Below, in pieces: positions 35,461-45,576 of a DNA stretch of 64,000 bases; position 1 is the first letter of the stretch, and each line of letters starts with the position of its first letter. Both the position numbers and the translations under genes were made by a program. The notes under the pieces are model-generated. The model saw nothing but the letters and a program-made list of their open reading frames with translations. It had not been told where the DNA came from and made no database searches. Source of the stretch: an uncultured Verrucomicrobiales bacterium (GTDB lineage: Bacteria > Verrucomicrobiota > Verrucomicrobiia > Verrucomicrobiales > Akkermansiaceae); contig CALGJQ010000011.1 in assembly GCA_937928545.1 (NCBI GenBank), forward strand, positions 62,001 through 126,000. Direction: 5' to 3'.

Positions 35461-38400
35461 CTAAGGAGCATTCACCTCAATCTTCACACGGAAGAACCTC
35501 CGCCCAATCATCGCCCCATCCTGCCATTGCAGTGGCTCACTTCCAAGGAAAGTCAGCTCGTCTTCATGCCAAGTTTCTAGATCATCACTCCACTGAAGAA
35601 TCACCGTCGCATCATCCGCACCCGCTCTCTTAGGAACATTCACCACTCCCGTGCTAGGATCGTAACTCAAGCTTCCGTCCAGAGCATAAGACAAGAGATC
35701 TCCACCAAGGTAAGGAATCGAATCACTCCCTCCCGGATTACCACCCACCGCAAGACTCGCCCGCCAGTTTTGCGGTTCATCGGGATCACCTGAAAGAAAG
35801 ACTAAGCTCGTCCCGACCTCACCCGGACTCACGGGCCATGCCCCCTCATTCTCATAAGTAAACTCCGCAATCGTAGAACCATCGGCATCATCAAGCTTCA
35901 GCGTCTCGCCACCATTTCGCAGGGAGCCCGAAGTGAATTCACTCTTCATCACGACAATCCGGCCACCCGGCGCAAGCATCGTTCCCGCTGGAAAAGTATA
36001 CTCAATTCCATCCGTAAACTGCACACCACTCAAATCAAGAGTCAGACTATCGCTCGTATTTAAAAGCTCGATAAACTCCGCCTCTTCATCTGGTTGCGGA
36101 TCATACATTACCTCACTGATCACAAGATGAAGCTGATTAGGATTCGGCATCACCGGAGTCGTCGTCTGAGCAACCACCGCACTCACCTCATTCACCAAAG
36201 TCAGACTCTCTCCAAAATTCGAAAGCTTCCCACTGTAGTTTCCGAGAACGAATCGTCGCTCTTCTCCAGTCGGGCCGGTGGCACGACTTCTAAAACTCAC
36301 CACCTCAGGGCTCAGGAAACAACTAGAGTTGGCCGGAATCACACTCCCCGGAGGGAAGGTGTAAGAAACACCCCCATTCAAAACCCAGTCCGAAACATCA
36401 ACTGCCCATGAATTAGGATTCGTAATCTCAATAAACTCTTCATCTTGATTCCCACTCACTGGATTTGCCACAATCTGGCCAAAGCCTACGATCGAATTCA
36501 GCGGCGCCTCCTCTGGCAAAAGCCCACCCCAAGTCACATAAAGCTGCTGACGCCGAGTCGGCAGGTAAAAGTCAATGAGATCATCTTGCACGTCAACCAG
36601 CGACAGCGGCCACTGCGTGGCATCAAAGCTTCGCTCAGCCGCCACCTGCGTATCGAGCGTTACGAAAAGATCATCCATCCAAGTCGTCGCGAGGTAATCA
36701 TCCATCAAGGTCCGCAAGCGACGATAATACATCTCACGCACGACCTCATTCTTAAAGAGCGCCGCAGACATTCCATTAAATGAGCGACCCTCTTCGCCAT
36801 CAGGAAACAGCGGATGATTAAAGTCCGGATCTTGGAAGCGTGAATTGATCAAAAGGTTCAAATCGGTATCCCACGCCAACTGCGTCCACTCATCTTTCTC
36901 ACGATCATGGTGAACGTAGAAATTATGACCCACGCGGTCGTAGTTGTAAGTCAGCGCATCCACCGCGAACTTATTTATGATCCCCGGGAGATCGAGGTGA
37001 TCGAAGACATAATCTGATCGTGCAGGCTCGGCCGCATTGAGCTGATCAATCAAGGCCACCAGATCATCATAAGGCTCATCTTTTCGAGTCGCTTTTCCAA
37101 AGCGGTCTGGAGTTCCGGTGCCCACCCCAAGATTCGCGCCATTTCTTGACTTATAAAGCGCGCCATCATCATCGAGCCCTCGACGTCGCAAAAAAGTCGC
37201 ATTGATTTGCTCCGTAAATGAGAAGAGCCCGAAGTAATCACTATTCTGGCGCACCTGCATATAGAACATGTGAAAAACCGGCATCCCCACCTCATTGGCG
37301 AGCCCTAAGTAGGCATACTCGCGAAGAAAGGAGCTTCGCGCATTTGGGAATTGATCCACAAAGTGAGACTGCAAATTAAATTCATCGACCGGCTCCTCCG
37401 CAGGATCCCACTCCATTTCGTAACCCTCATTGAGCTCGACCTTAAACTTCGGCTTCTCCCATCTCGACGCGGAATTCCCCCGTGTCCTCATCTGCGCATT
37501 GTCGTAAAACTTGCCCTCATACGATAAGGAAACTGGGCCGAAATCGGAGTTATTCGGCTTACTCGTCCGACCTGCTGAATCCCAACCAGAGTCCTTATAC
37601 CAGTCCGGATCTTCGGCAAAGGTATGCAAGACCGGGAACGCGGTATTGATCGAACTATCCTCGGCCACCACTCCATAATACTGGGGAGAAAAGTCAGCAG
37701 GAACATTCGCCGGATATGGCGTCACTCGTCCCAGCGCATCACTCGCCGTCGCACGCCAGCGCAGCATCTCCCCCTCACCCACCGCGCTCGTCGGAACCGT
37801 CGCCGACCAAATATTCCCACCCGTGTTCGTCATCGATAATTGTGACTCCGCGCCATACCCAATCCGATAGTGCAGCGTAACATCAGTCAGCGCTGAACCA
37901 TTTTCATAAACCGCCACACTCACCGGGATGCTGATCGGAGAAAAAGCAGGATCCTCCGTCAACGCCGTCAACACTGACCCCGTCTCCACCGTAAGCGCGC
38001 CATTCGGAGCACCCGGAGTGGGCGATTCAAAAAATCCAAGCGAAACCAAGTCCGGCCCGAGACCATAAGAGACATCTTCGTGCATCTCCGGAAGAAAAGG
38101 AATGAAAGCTTGCTCCACCGTGACGCCATCAGCAGCCACCAGCGCCAGATAATCACTCCCACCACTCAGCTTAAAAGAAGTGTGAATCTCTCCTCCGACC
38201 GAGACATCATCGCCTGAGGCAAAAACCACCAACGAGCCATTCGCCGGAACAATCGAGTTCACCGGAAAACTCCACTTCATCAAATCGCCCAAATCATCCG
38301 ATAAGAAAGCCCCACTCAAATCATAGTCACTCTCCGTAAAGTTCGTGAGCTCAATCCAATCGGGCGACGATCCATCTGCCGCGAAAAGAATGTTGTCATT

Positions 38401-39411
38401 GTCCGACATTACCTCCGTGATTTTCACCGGAAAATCATCCGCAAAAACCAAGAGCCCCCGAGTCTCGGTAAATGCCCCCTTCGTAACCTCTAGCTCATAA
38501 TAGTGAGTCTCCGCCACACTCAGAGAAAGACTTCCCGCTCCATTCGTGGTCTGACCCGAAACATCGACTCCATCCAATGTCACCGTATCAAAGTCGACCA
38601 AGTCCCATTCCAACAGAACCGTTGCCCCGGGCAAAACCGACTGGGAATCACTCATGAACGAACTGATCAACTCCGCGCTCTCACCACTCGCCAGAACATT
38701 ATCGAGCCAGAAGCCCGAAGAAACTCCACTTGTGCCACCATTCAATTCGAAACCAATTCGGTTTAGCGTCGCCGCATTCCCTGAATAAGGCAGCTCTGCC
38801 GATGTCCACTCACCATTACCGCCATCATGCTCAATGACGTATCCACTGTCTCCCAAGACCAACTTAATCTCAGCCAAAGCCGAGGGATCCCACGAACCTA
38901 AAAAAGCATGATCCCCTCCTCCTCCGGCGGGGACATTCGTATACCCATTATCTGGATGAGTGTAAGCAACACGCATCCCATCGCTCCCACTACTCACTGC
39001 CGTGAGAATCACCTGAAACGAAATCGCATCTGTAGCATCGTAACCCGTCACGATCACATCCTTCACGTGACTCCCTATCGACCTCCGGATCGCATAAGAA
39101 AACGAAACCTCAGCACCATCGATAAGACCCAAGGGACTTTCCAAATTTGCATTGATCTCTTGATCCGCTGATGGACGATCGATCAAAAGCCCCTTATCTC
39201 CACCACTGTCGAAAACCCCAAGCGAAGATGCATTCCCCGGAAGATCAGACCAAGTCCCCACCGCTGAGCCCGCATTCAAGTTCTCCTCAGTTGTCGGATC
39301 ACTTACCAAGGAAGCATTAAAATCGGCATCGAAAGCGACACCCTGAGCCTTAAGAGAGCCAACGAAAATAATGCTTCCCCAAAGAATGAGGTGAAAGGGG
39401 TAATTTAGCAT
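35461..39411 (-). CDS. Large secreted LTD/CotH protein
   Basis: 1316 residues from ATG 39411, which gives a signal peptide (LNYPFHLILWGSIIFVGSLKAQ in part). Order: a lectin-like module (about 25-240), a PKD-like stretch, a lamin-tail domain (from about 328: VKITEVMSDNDN), a CotH-type kinase domain (about 650-850, with KPKFKVELNEG, LFSFTEQINATFLRRRG and LAWDTDLNLLI), two further lamin-tail domains (near 977 and 1097) and a C-terminal segment LQWSDDLETW ending in RRFFRVK. CotH domains are atypical protein kinases. It is likely cell-surface or extracellular. It is divergent from the thrombospondin-repeat gene. Confidence 0.88.
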   Translation of the reverse strand: MLNYPFHLILWGSIIFVGSLKAQGVAFDADFNASLVSDPTTEENLNAGSAVGTWSDLPGNASSLGVFDSGGDKGLLIDRPSADQEINANLESPLGLIDGAEVSFSYAIRRSIGSHVKDVIVTGYDATDAISFQVILTAVSSGSDGMRVAYTHPDNGYTNVPAGGGGDHAFLGSWDPSALAEIKLVLGDSGYVIEHDGGNGEWTSAELPYSGNAATLNRIGFELNGGTSGVSSGFWLDNVLASGESAELISSFMSDSQSVLPGATVLLEWDLVDFDTVTLDGVDVSGQTTNGAGSLSLSVAETHYYELEVTKGAFTETRGLLVFADDFPVKITEVMSDNDNILFAADGSSPDWIELTNFTESDYDLSGAFLSDDLGDLMKWSFPVNSIVPANGSLVVFASGDDVSVGGEIHTSFKLSGGSDYLALVAADGVTVEQAFIPFLPEMHEDVSYGLGPDLVSLGFFESPTPGAPNGALTVETGSVLTALTEDPAFSPISIPVSVAVYENGSALTDVTLHYRIGYGAESQLSMTNTGGNIWSATVPTSAVGEGEMLRWRATASDALGRVTPYPANVPADFSPQYYGVVAEDSSINTAFPVLHTFAEDPDWYKDSGWDSAGRTSKPNNSDFGPVSLSYEGKFYDNAQMRTRGNSASRWEKPKFKVELNEGYEMEWDPAEEPVDEFNLQSHFVDQFPNARSSFLREYAYLGLANEVGMPVFHMFYMQVRQNSDYFGLFSFTEQINATFLRRRGLDDDGALYKSRNGANLGVGTGTPDRFGKATRKDEPYDDLVALIDQLNAAEPARSDYVFDHLDLPGIINKFAVDALTYNYDRVGHNFYVHHDREKDEWTQLAWDTDLNLLINSRFQDPDFNHPLFPDGEEGRSFNGMSAALFKNEVVREMYYRRLRTLMDDYLATTWMDDLFVTLDTQVAAERSFDATQWPLSLVDVQDDLIDFYLPTRRQQLYVTWGGLLPEEAPLNSIVGFGQIVANPVSGNQDEEFIEITNPNSWAVDVSDWVLNGGVSYTFPPGSVIPANSSCFLSPEVVSFRSRATGPTGEERRFVLGNYSGKLSNFGESLTLVNEVSAVVAQTTTPVMPNPNQLHLVISEVMYDPQPDEEAEFIELLNTSDSLTLDLSGVQFTDGIEYTFPAGTMLAPGGRIVVMKSEFTSGSLRNGGETLKLDDADGSTIAEFTYENEGAWPVSPGEVGTSLVFLSGDPDEPQNWRASLAVGGNPGGSDSIPYLGGDLLSYALDGSLSYDPSTGVVNVPKRAGADDATVILQWSDDLETWHEDELTFLGSEPLQWQDGAMIGRRFFRVKIEVNAP

Positions 39412-39652
39412 GAACTGAGCTGAAATGAACTTTGGAAACCCGAAGCCTGCAAGAGCTAAGATCATTCAGAAAATAAATGGGCAGGGATCTGATGAGACAT
39501 CTTCTCTGTGTGCCAATGAAAGCGCGCCTGTAACCGCCTAACTTTTAGGGTTCTGTCTTTCTCAGACCGACAATAAGCCACTCGCCCCAGCATGTATAAC
39601 AACTCAAAATAACTTGCGCCACTTTCTCGGCAGCCCTAAATTTCAGCTTCAT

Positions 39653-42157
39653 ATGCGTTTTCGACTTAATTCCTTTTCTTCCAAGCTTTCTGCCTTTGGT
39701 TTAACACTTGCTCTCGCTGCTTCGGCAAAGGCCCAGACCGTCCTCGTTGACTTTAGTGATGTAAGCACCATCGCTAACACTGGAACCGACACCTACAACA
39801 TCATTGCCAATCCACAGGGGACGACCACAACCAATCACCCACTCCCTTCTGGCCAGACTCTAACTTTAGATGACCTCTTTGATTCGGCAGGCCTCGCCAC
39901 AGGTGTTGATGTCATTCTAGACACCTACAATAACGGATCTGGTCAACTTCGTGGAGGTACTGCGAACGGCAACGGTCTCACTCATTTCCCCGTAGTCGGC
40001 GTCGAGGATAGCGCCTCTACAGATTCTTTCTGGCTAAATAATCACAACTCAAATGGCACAGGCGCGGGAAACGAATTCGGCTTCGTCCTCACCTTTAATG
40101 AGCTCACTGAATCTTTCTACAACATCACTGTTTTCGTTGGCTCAACGAACCTAGCCGGCTCTTGGTCTGTCACGACCGGAACAGGAGACACAAACATTAA
40201 CGCCTTCGAAAACGACCAAGATAATGTCCTAACATGGACAAATGTCTCACCAATTAACGGCTCCATTACTCTCACCGGTGAGAGTCTTCCTTCGAATTCA
40301 AATTTTCAAAACACCTCTATTTCCTTCGCTTCCATCGAGAACGCGACCCCCGCTGGAATCTCTGACCCAGAATTCTCCGCCCCCACAGAAGTTGATTTCG
40401 AAGTCGTCCCCACTCCTCCCGGAACCGCAACCAAGACGATCTCGGTCCGGAACGTCGGTGCCTTAAATGACCTAAACATCACAGGGACTTCATTCACCGG
40501 TCCAAACGCTGCGAACTTCTCCGTAGTCTCCGCTCCTACCACTCTCACTCCGGGAGAAATTGGCTCGATCGAAATCGCTTTCGATGCCTTGACCGATACT
40601 GGCGATCTCACCGCAGCTTTCGAAGTCACCAGCAATGACCCCGATGACAGTCCAATCGTGATCGACCTCACCGCAACCGTCGATCCCGATGGCGACTCCG
40701 ATGACGACGGCAGCTCTGATGCTGATGAAGAGACGAATGGCACCGATCCACTCAATCCTGATTCCGACGGCGACACCATTAATGATGGCGATGAAGCGAA
40801 CCTTGGCACAAATCCTCTTTTAGCAGACTCCGATGGCGATGGCTTCACTGATCCGGAGGAAGTCGCCTTCTCCTCCAACCCTACCGATGCCAATGCCGAT
40901 GGAGACATGGACGATCTTACCGACACCGAAGAATTTGCCGCAGGCACCAACCCCGGCAATGACGACACCGACGGCGACACGATCAACGATGGAGCAGAAC
41001 TCGCTTCCAACCCAGCCACCAACCCTCTTCTGGCTGACAGCGATGGCGACGGACTCGATGACAATGAGGAAGCAACCTCTAATACCGACCCCACCAATCC
41101 AGACAGCGATGGCGACGGCATCCCAGACGGCACCGAAGTCGCCTCATCCTCAAACCCAAACAATGCCAATGACCCCATTGTCGGTGGCTTAACAACCACT
41201 TTCCTCAGCGGTTTTGAATACTCAGCAGGAGCACCCATCGTGGGAACCGATGCCGCAAATCTCGACGGCGCCGACGACCAAGTCGGAAGCTGGTCTGGAA
41301 CTGTTCCCGGAGCAGTCGCTGGCGCTGGTGGCACCGAACTCTTCAGCTTCCAAGATGTCAGTGGCGACCAATTCCTTCTCGCCGACCGCCCCGGCGGCAT
41401 CGCAACCTTCGATGCTGTCTTCACAAGCCCAGTCACCCTCGACTTCGCACGGGTCAACCTTGATACAGCTGTTCGCCGCACCATTGGCGGACAAGGAAAA
41501 GACCTAGAGATTGTAGGACTCGATAGCCTCGGCCAAGAATCCTTCCACCTCATTGTAAGCGCCGCTTCCTCCGGAGCGACTTCTGGAAAAATTGGCATCC
41601 GCAGCATAAATGATGGAGGAGCAGCGATCTTCGACCTCCCCACCACAGTCGGCGATGATTTACCCGGTGAATTACCTTTCTTTAGCGGCACTCAATTAAA
41701 CAACTTTGGTAATGTCTCAATCGCCCTCGAGAGCGATGGCTATACCATCACTTTTTCTAAAGGCAGCGTGATCTACGTCACCGACAAACTGGACTTCAAT
41801 GGAACTCCTGTCGATCTCAGTAGCATTCGCTTCATCGTTCCTGGCTCTCCCGATAATGGTAACATCCAAGGAGGTCTCTGGCTCGACGATGTCCAAGCAA
41901 TTGGAGTCCCTACCGCACCAGCGACTCAAGCTCTCCAAATTATCTCCATCGACTTCGATGAAGCCCAGCGAAACACCACCATCCGCTTCGGCTCCACTCC
42001 CGGCGCCACCTATATCGCGGAATACTCCGATGACCTCGTTAACTGGATCGAAATCACGGATAGTCTCGAATCCGAAGGCGCAGAGACCGAATTTGAAGAC
42101 TTAGCCATCCCAGTCAGCGAAAAAAAACGCTTCTACCGTTTTACTAAGAATCAATAG
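39653..42157 (+). CDS. Secreted thrombospondin type 3 repeat protein
   Basis: 834 residues from ATG 39653, with a signal peptide (AFGLTLALAASAKAQ). A beta-rich N-terminal part is followed by a choice-of-anchor-D/ASPM-like domain (about 242-345: TLTPGEIGSIEIAFDAL), then about 165 residues of calcium-binding thrombospondin type 3 repeats (DSDGDGLDDNEEA, DTDGDTINDGAEL and variants). A lectin-like module (about 516-760) and a C-terminal segment AEYSDDLVNW ending KKRFYRF follow. It is probably a calcium-rigidified surface or matrix protein. It shares modules with both neighbours. Confidence 0.87.
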   Translation: MRFRLNSFSSKLSAFGLTLALAASAKAQTVLVDFSDVSTIANTGTDTYNIIANPQGTTTTNHPLPSGQTLTLDDLFDSAGLATGVDVILDTYNNGSGQLRGGTANGNGLTHFPVVGVEDSASTDSFWLNNHNSNGTGAGNEFGFVLTFNELTESFYNITVFVGSTNLAGSWSVTTGTGDTNINAFENDQDNVLTWTNVSPINGSITLTGESLPSNSNFQNTSISFASIENATPAGISDPEFSAPTEVDFEVVPTPPGTATKTISVRNVGALNDLNITGTSFTGPNAANFSVVSAPTTLTPGEIGSIEIAFDALTDTGDLTAAFEVTSNDPDDSPIVIDLTATVDPDGDSDDDGSSDADEETNGTDPLNPDSDGDTINDGDEANLGTNPLLADSDGDGFTDPEEVAFSSNPTDANADGDMDDLTDTEEFAAGTNPGNDDTDGDTINDGAELASNPATNPLLADSDGDGLDDNEEATSNTDPTNPDSDGDGIPDGTEVASSSNPNNANDPIVGGLTTTFLSGFEYSAGAPIVGTDAANLDGADDQVGSWSGTVPGAVAGAGGTELFSFQDVSGDQFLLADRPGGIATFDAVFTSPVTLDFARVNLDTAVRRTIGGQGKDLEIVGLDSLGQESFHLIVSAASSGATSGKIGIRSINDGGAAIFDLPTTVGDDLPGELPFFSGTQLNNFGNVSIALESDGYTITFSKGSVIYVTDKLDFNGTPVDLSSIRFIVPGSPDNGNIQGGLWLDDVQAIGVPTAPATQALQIISIDFDEAQRNTTIRFGSTPGATYIAEYSDDLVNWIEITDSLESEGAETEFEDLAIPVSEKKRFYRFTKNQ

Positions 42158-42262
42158 ATACTCCGCTAAAGCCGTATTTCACCTTGCTTCAGGAAAAACT
42201 CATTTCAAGATCATCATCTAACAGATCCTAAAAAATCGTCTAACCACCCATCACAACCAATC

Positions 42263-43024
42263 ATGAAACTTCGACAGTCCGCACTCACATTAGGAGCAAT
42301 CTTACCTCTCGCATTCTCGAGCACGGCGAACGCAACTACTGTTTTAACGACCGATTTTGATTCCTTAGCGACCGGCGCAGTCACTTCGACAAATCTCGAC
42401 GGCATAACCACTGGCGGCACTTGGGCGCTCAACACAAGCCGCGATGCCACCTACATCATCCAAGATGATGGCGGAGATAGAGCATTGCTTGCTGATGATA
42501 CTACAGGCTCAACTCCTGGTCGTGTTGATTTTTTTACTGTTTCACTGGGCTTACCGGCAGATATCAACGCCACAAGCATCGCAACTGTTGATTTCACCAC
42601 TGCAACCCGCAGAACAGGTCAGAGCAAAGCACTGACCTACGAGTTCCTGGATAGTGGCGGAAACATCATCTCGAGAATCATTTGGGCAAACAGCGGAGCC
42701 GTCACTCTCAATGCTGGTGGCAGCCAAGGAAGTTCACCATTCTTTTTCACTGGCTCTTGGGATGCAGATGGAACGGGCGTTCGTGATGTTTCAGTGTCAT
42801 TTGATGGAACAAATACCATCCTAGACTTTAATGGCGTGACTGGGACTGTCCCACTCCTCACAGCTTCGACTGATCTGGCGGCTATTCGAGTGTCATCTGA
42901 TTTCAACGCAGCCAACGGAAAAGGACTTTTTTTCACAGATCTCACCGTAAGTGTCGTCCCAGAGCCCAGCTCCGCTCTTCTCGGATTCTGTAGTCTCGCT
43001 CTCTTACTAAGACGCCGCCGCTAG
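42263..43024 (+). CDS. PEP-CTERM secreted protein with lectin-like module
   Basis: 253 residues. Signal peptide ends at STANA; the middle is one beta-rich module (FDSLATGAV, RALLADDTTG, TATRRTGQSKALTYEF, LFFTDLTV); the C terminus is VVPEPSSALLGFCSLALLL and RRRR, a textbook PEP-CTERM sorting signal cleaved by an exosortase. It probably ends outside the cell. An exosortase gene lies at 60.4 kb, but whether it handles this substrate is unknown. A strong terminator follows. Confidence 0.88.
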   Translation: MKLRQSALTLGAILPLAFSSTANATTVLTTDFDSLATGAVTSTNLDGITTGGTWALNTSRDATYIIQDDGGDRALLADDTTGSTPGRVDFFTVSLGLPADINATSIATVDFTTATRRTGQSKALTYEFLDSGGNIISRIIWANSGAVTLNAGGSQGSSPFFFTGSWDADGTGVRDVSVSFDGTNTILDFNGVTGTVPLLTASTDLAAIRVSSDFNAANGKGLFFTDLTVSVVPEPSSALLGFCSLALLLRRRR

Positions 43025-43056
43025 AGTTTAATCGCGAACCTCAAAATTTAGAATCA

Positions 43057-43086
43057 ACCACTCGCTCACCGGCGAGTGGTTTTTTC
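43057..43086 (+). terminator. Terminator after the PEP-CTERM gene
   Basis: Perfect 9-base stem ACCACTCGC / GCGAGTGGT with a 6-base loop TCACCG and a run of T, 32 bases after the stop. Confidence 0.9.
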
Positions 43087-43171
43087 ATGCCATCTCCCCA
43101 CTATCCTCACTCACCATTAACAATGGCCTTTCCACGCATCAAATTGAGCTTAGACTATAAAATTCGTTCTC

Positions 43172-45550
43172 ATGAAGATTGCCACCAGCCTCCTCTTCGG
43201 ACTCCTCCTCTCAAGCCTCTCTCTCTTCGGCAAAGAAAAACCCTCCTTGTCCGGTATCTACCCGCACCTTTCCTTCTTCAATGACGAAAACGAATGCGGC
43301 ACCGGAGCCGTCGTCCCCTTCGCCGACCGACTCTGGGCCGTCACCTACGCGCCCCACTGGCCCACTGGATCATCTGACAAACTCTACGAGATTGATAAAG
43401 ACCTCAACATGGTCATCCGCGAAGAATCCATCGGCGGCACTCCCGCCAACCGCATGATCCACCGCGAATCGAACCAACTCTTCATCGGACCCTACGCCAT
43501 CGATCAAAACCGCAAGGTCCGCACTATTCCCTACACAAAAATGTTCGGACGCCACACCGGTAACGCCCGACACCTTACCGATCCCGCCAATAAAATCTAC
43601 TACGCCACCATGGAAGAAGGTCTCTACGAAGTGGATGTTAAGACCCTCGACGTCAAAACCCTCTTCTACGATGAAGCGCAAAAAGGTTCTCCAAAAACCG
43701 ACCTTCACGGTTACCACGGAAAAGGATTTTACTCAGGACAAGGTCGCGTCGTCTATTCCAACAATGGTCAACGAGGAAAAGCAGCCAAGACAAACCCCTT
43801 CACCAAATCCGGCGTCCTCGCTCAGTGGGATGGCAAAGCTAAAACCTTCGAAACTGTCCTCGAAAACCAATTCACCGAAGTCACCGGACCCGGTGGAATC
43901 TACGGACCCGAAAACCCCGCCACCGACCCCATTTGGGCCCACGGCTGGGACGCTCGATCCCTCATCCTCATGTGCCTTCACGATGGCGAGTGGCACCGCT
44001 ACCGTCTCCCCAAAGCAAGCCATAGCTACGATGGCGCACACGGCTGGAACACCGAATGGCCCCGCATCCGCGAGATCGGCGAGGGCGATGACTTCCTCAT
44101 GACGATGCACGGCATGTTCTGGAAATCCCCCAAAACCTTCTCCGCCAAAAACTCCGCCGGCATCGCCCCCCGCTCCTCCTACCTCAAGGTCATCGGCGAC
44201 TTCGCCCGCTGGGGAGACCACGTCGTCATGGGCTGCGATGACACCGCAAACTCCGAATTCCTCAATAAACGAAAAGCGAAAGGCCACCTCGCCGCCCCCC
44301 AATCCCAGTCCAACCTGTGGTTCGTCAAACCCGACCAACTCGACCACTTCGGCCCCGTCATCGGACGAGGTTCCGTCTGGCTCAATGACGAAGTCAAAGC
44401 AGGCGTCCCCTCCGATCCCTTCCTCTTCGCCAACTTCCGCCGCCGCGCCCTCCACCTCACCAGTGACGTCCCCACCGAAATCACGATCGAGATCGACCGC
44501 CTCGGCAACGGCACCTGGGAACTCCTCAAAAAAGAACCGCTCGACCGCTACAACTGGCTCAGCTTCCCCGATGACCAAGCCGGCACCTGGATCCGCCTCA
44601 CCTCCTCCGTCTCTCTGAAAAAAGCCACCGCCTGGTTCACCTACGGCGGCGAACCTCAGAAGCAAGACCTCGCCCCCTTCAAAGGCCTCGCCCGCATCGG
44701 CGAAAAAGACATCTCCTCAGGCCTCGTCCGCGCCCGCGATAAAAACAAGCGCACCCTCCACCTCGGCACCGACTCCGCCGTCTATACCCTCGACGACAAA
44801 GCCCAGCTCACCGCCGACAAAAACTCCGACGCCCTCCCTTGGATCAAAGAAAACGTCGCCATCCCCTCTCGCCAAGGAGTCCTCCAAGTCGATGCCTCCT
44901 CCGTCCTCTACATCGATGACAAAGGAAAACGATTCCGCCTCCCCAAAGGCCCCGCCGCCTTCGACCAAGACGCCAGCCGCCTCTGCCGTGAAGTCGCCAC
45001 CGAGCGCGACCTCTTCAACTGCCACGGCACCTTCTACGAGCTCCCCGCAGAAAATGCCCTCGGCTTCGCCCGCGTCCGCCCCGTCTCCAGTCACGACCTC
45101 CAAATCCACGACTTCTGCAGCTACCGCGGCATGCTCGTCCTCTCCGGCATCAACCTCGCCGCCACCGAAGACAACCCGCACATCGTCAAGTCAGACGATG
45201 GCAAAGCAGCCCTCTGGCTCGGCGCCATCGACGACCTCTGGAAGCTCGGAAAACCCACCGGAACCGGCGGCCCTTGGTTCAACTCCCCCGTCAAAAAAGG
45301 AGCCCCCTCCGACCCCTACCTCATGACCGGCTACGACAAAAAGACCCTCACCTTGAGCGCCGAAACCGCCACCACCATCACCGCCGAAATCGACATCACC
45401 GGCAACGACGACTGGCACACGGGCCGCACCTGGCAAGTCACCCCGGACTCCCCCGTCACCGAAACCCTCCCCGAAGCCTTCCAAGCCTACTGGATCCGCT
45501 TTACCTCCAGCGCAGACACCACCGTCAGCGCTCAGCTCATCTACCGCTAA
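43172..45550 (+). CDS. Large secreted protein with a duplicated C-terminal-type module
   Basis: 792 residues with a signal peptide (MKIATSLLFGLLLSSLSLFG). The first half has repeated short beta motifs that look like a propeller (KIYYATMEEGLYEVD, RVVYSNNGQRG). Two regions are internal duplicates: about 399-494 (GSVWLNDEVKAGVPSDPFLF, EIDRLGNGTWEL, WIRLTSS) and about 699-792 (GGPWFNSPVKKGAPSDPYLM, EIDITGNDDW, WIRFTSS). I know no function for the family. It ends just before the second twin gene. Confidence 0.78.
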   Translation: MKIATSLLFGLLLSSLSLFGKEKPSLSGIYPHLSFFNDENECGTGAVVPFADRLWAVTYAPHWPTGSSDKLYEIDKDLNMVIREESIGGTPANRMIHRESNQLFIGPYAIDQNRKVRTIPYTKMFGRHTGNARHLTDPANKIYYATMEEGLYEVDVKTLDVKTLFYDEAQKGSPKTDLHGYHGKGFYSGQGRVVYSNNGQRGKAAKTNPFTKSGVLAQWDGKAKTFETVLENQFTEVTGPGGIYGPENPATDPIWAHGWDARSLILMCLHDGEWHRYRLPKASHSYDGAHGWNTEWPRIREIGEGDDFLMTMHGMFWKSPKTFSAKNSAGIAPRSSYLKVIGDFARWGDHVVMGCDDTANSEFLNKRKAKGHLAAPQSQSNLWFVKPDQLDHFGPVIGRGSVWLNDEVKAGVPSDPFLFANFRRRALHLTSDVPTEITIEIDRLGNGTWELLKKEPLDRYNWLSFPDDQAGTWIRLTSSVSLKKATAWFTYGGEPQKQDLAPFKGLARIGEKDISSGLVRARDKNKRTLHLGTDSAVYTLDDKAQLTADKNSDALPWIKENVAIPSRQGVLQVDASSVLYIDDKGKRFRLPKGPAAFDQDASRLCREVATERDLFNCHGTFYELPAENALGFARVRPVSSHDLQIHDFCSYRGMLVLSGINLAATEDNPHIVKSDDGKAALWLGAIDDLWKLGKPTGTGGPWFNSPVKKGAPSDPYLMTGYDKKTLTLSAETATTITAEIDITGNDDWHTGRTWQVTPDSPVTETLPEAFQAYWIRFTSSADTTVSAQLIYR

Positions 45551-45576
45551 AAAAACGACACGAGGACTTGTCCCCC

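Noticed and set aside
40684-41180. Direct DNA repeats as a possible CRISPR or tandem array
   Set aside because: They are codon-level repeats of acidic thrombospondin type 3 units in an open frame, with no constant repeat and spacer pattern.
40306-41691. 461-codon minus-strand frame opposite the thrombospondin-3 gene
   Set aside because: Ser/Pro-rich product is the shadow of the DxDGD repeats on the plus strand; no motif, signal or start context supports it.
43733-44665. 310-codon minus-strand frame opposite the 792-residue secreted protein
   Set aside because: Low-complexity Gly/Val/Glu product, as expected for antisense of C-rich codons.
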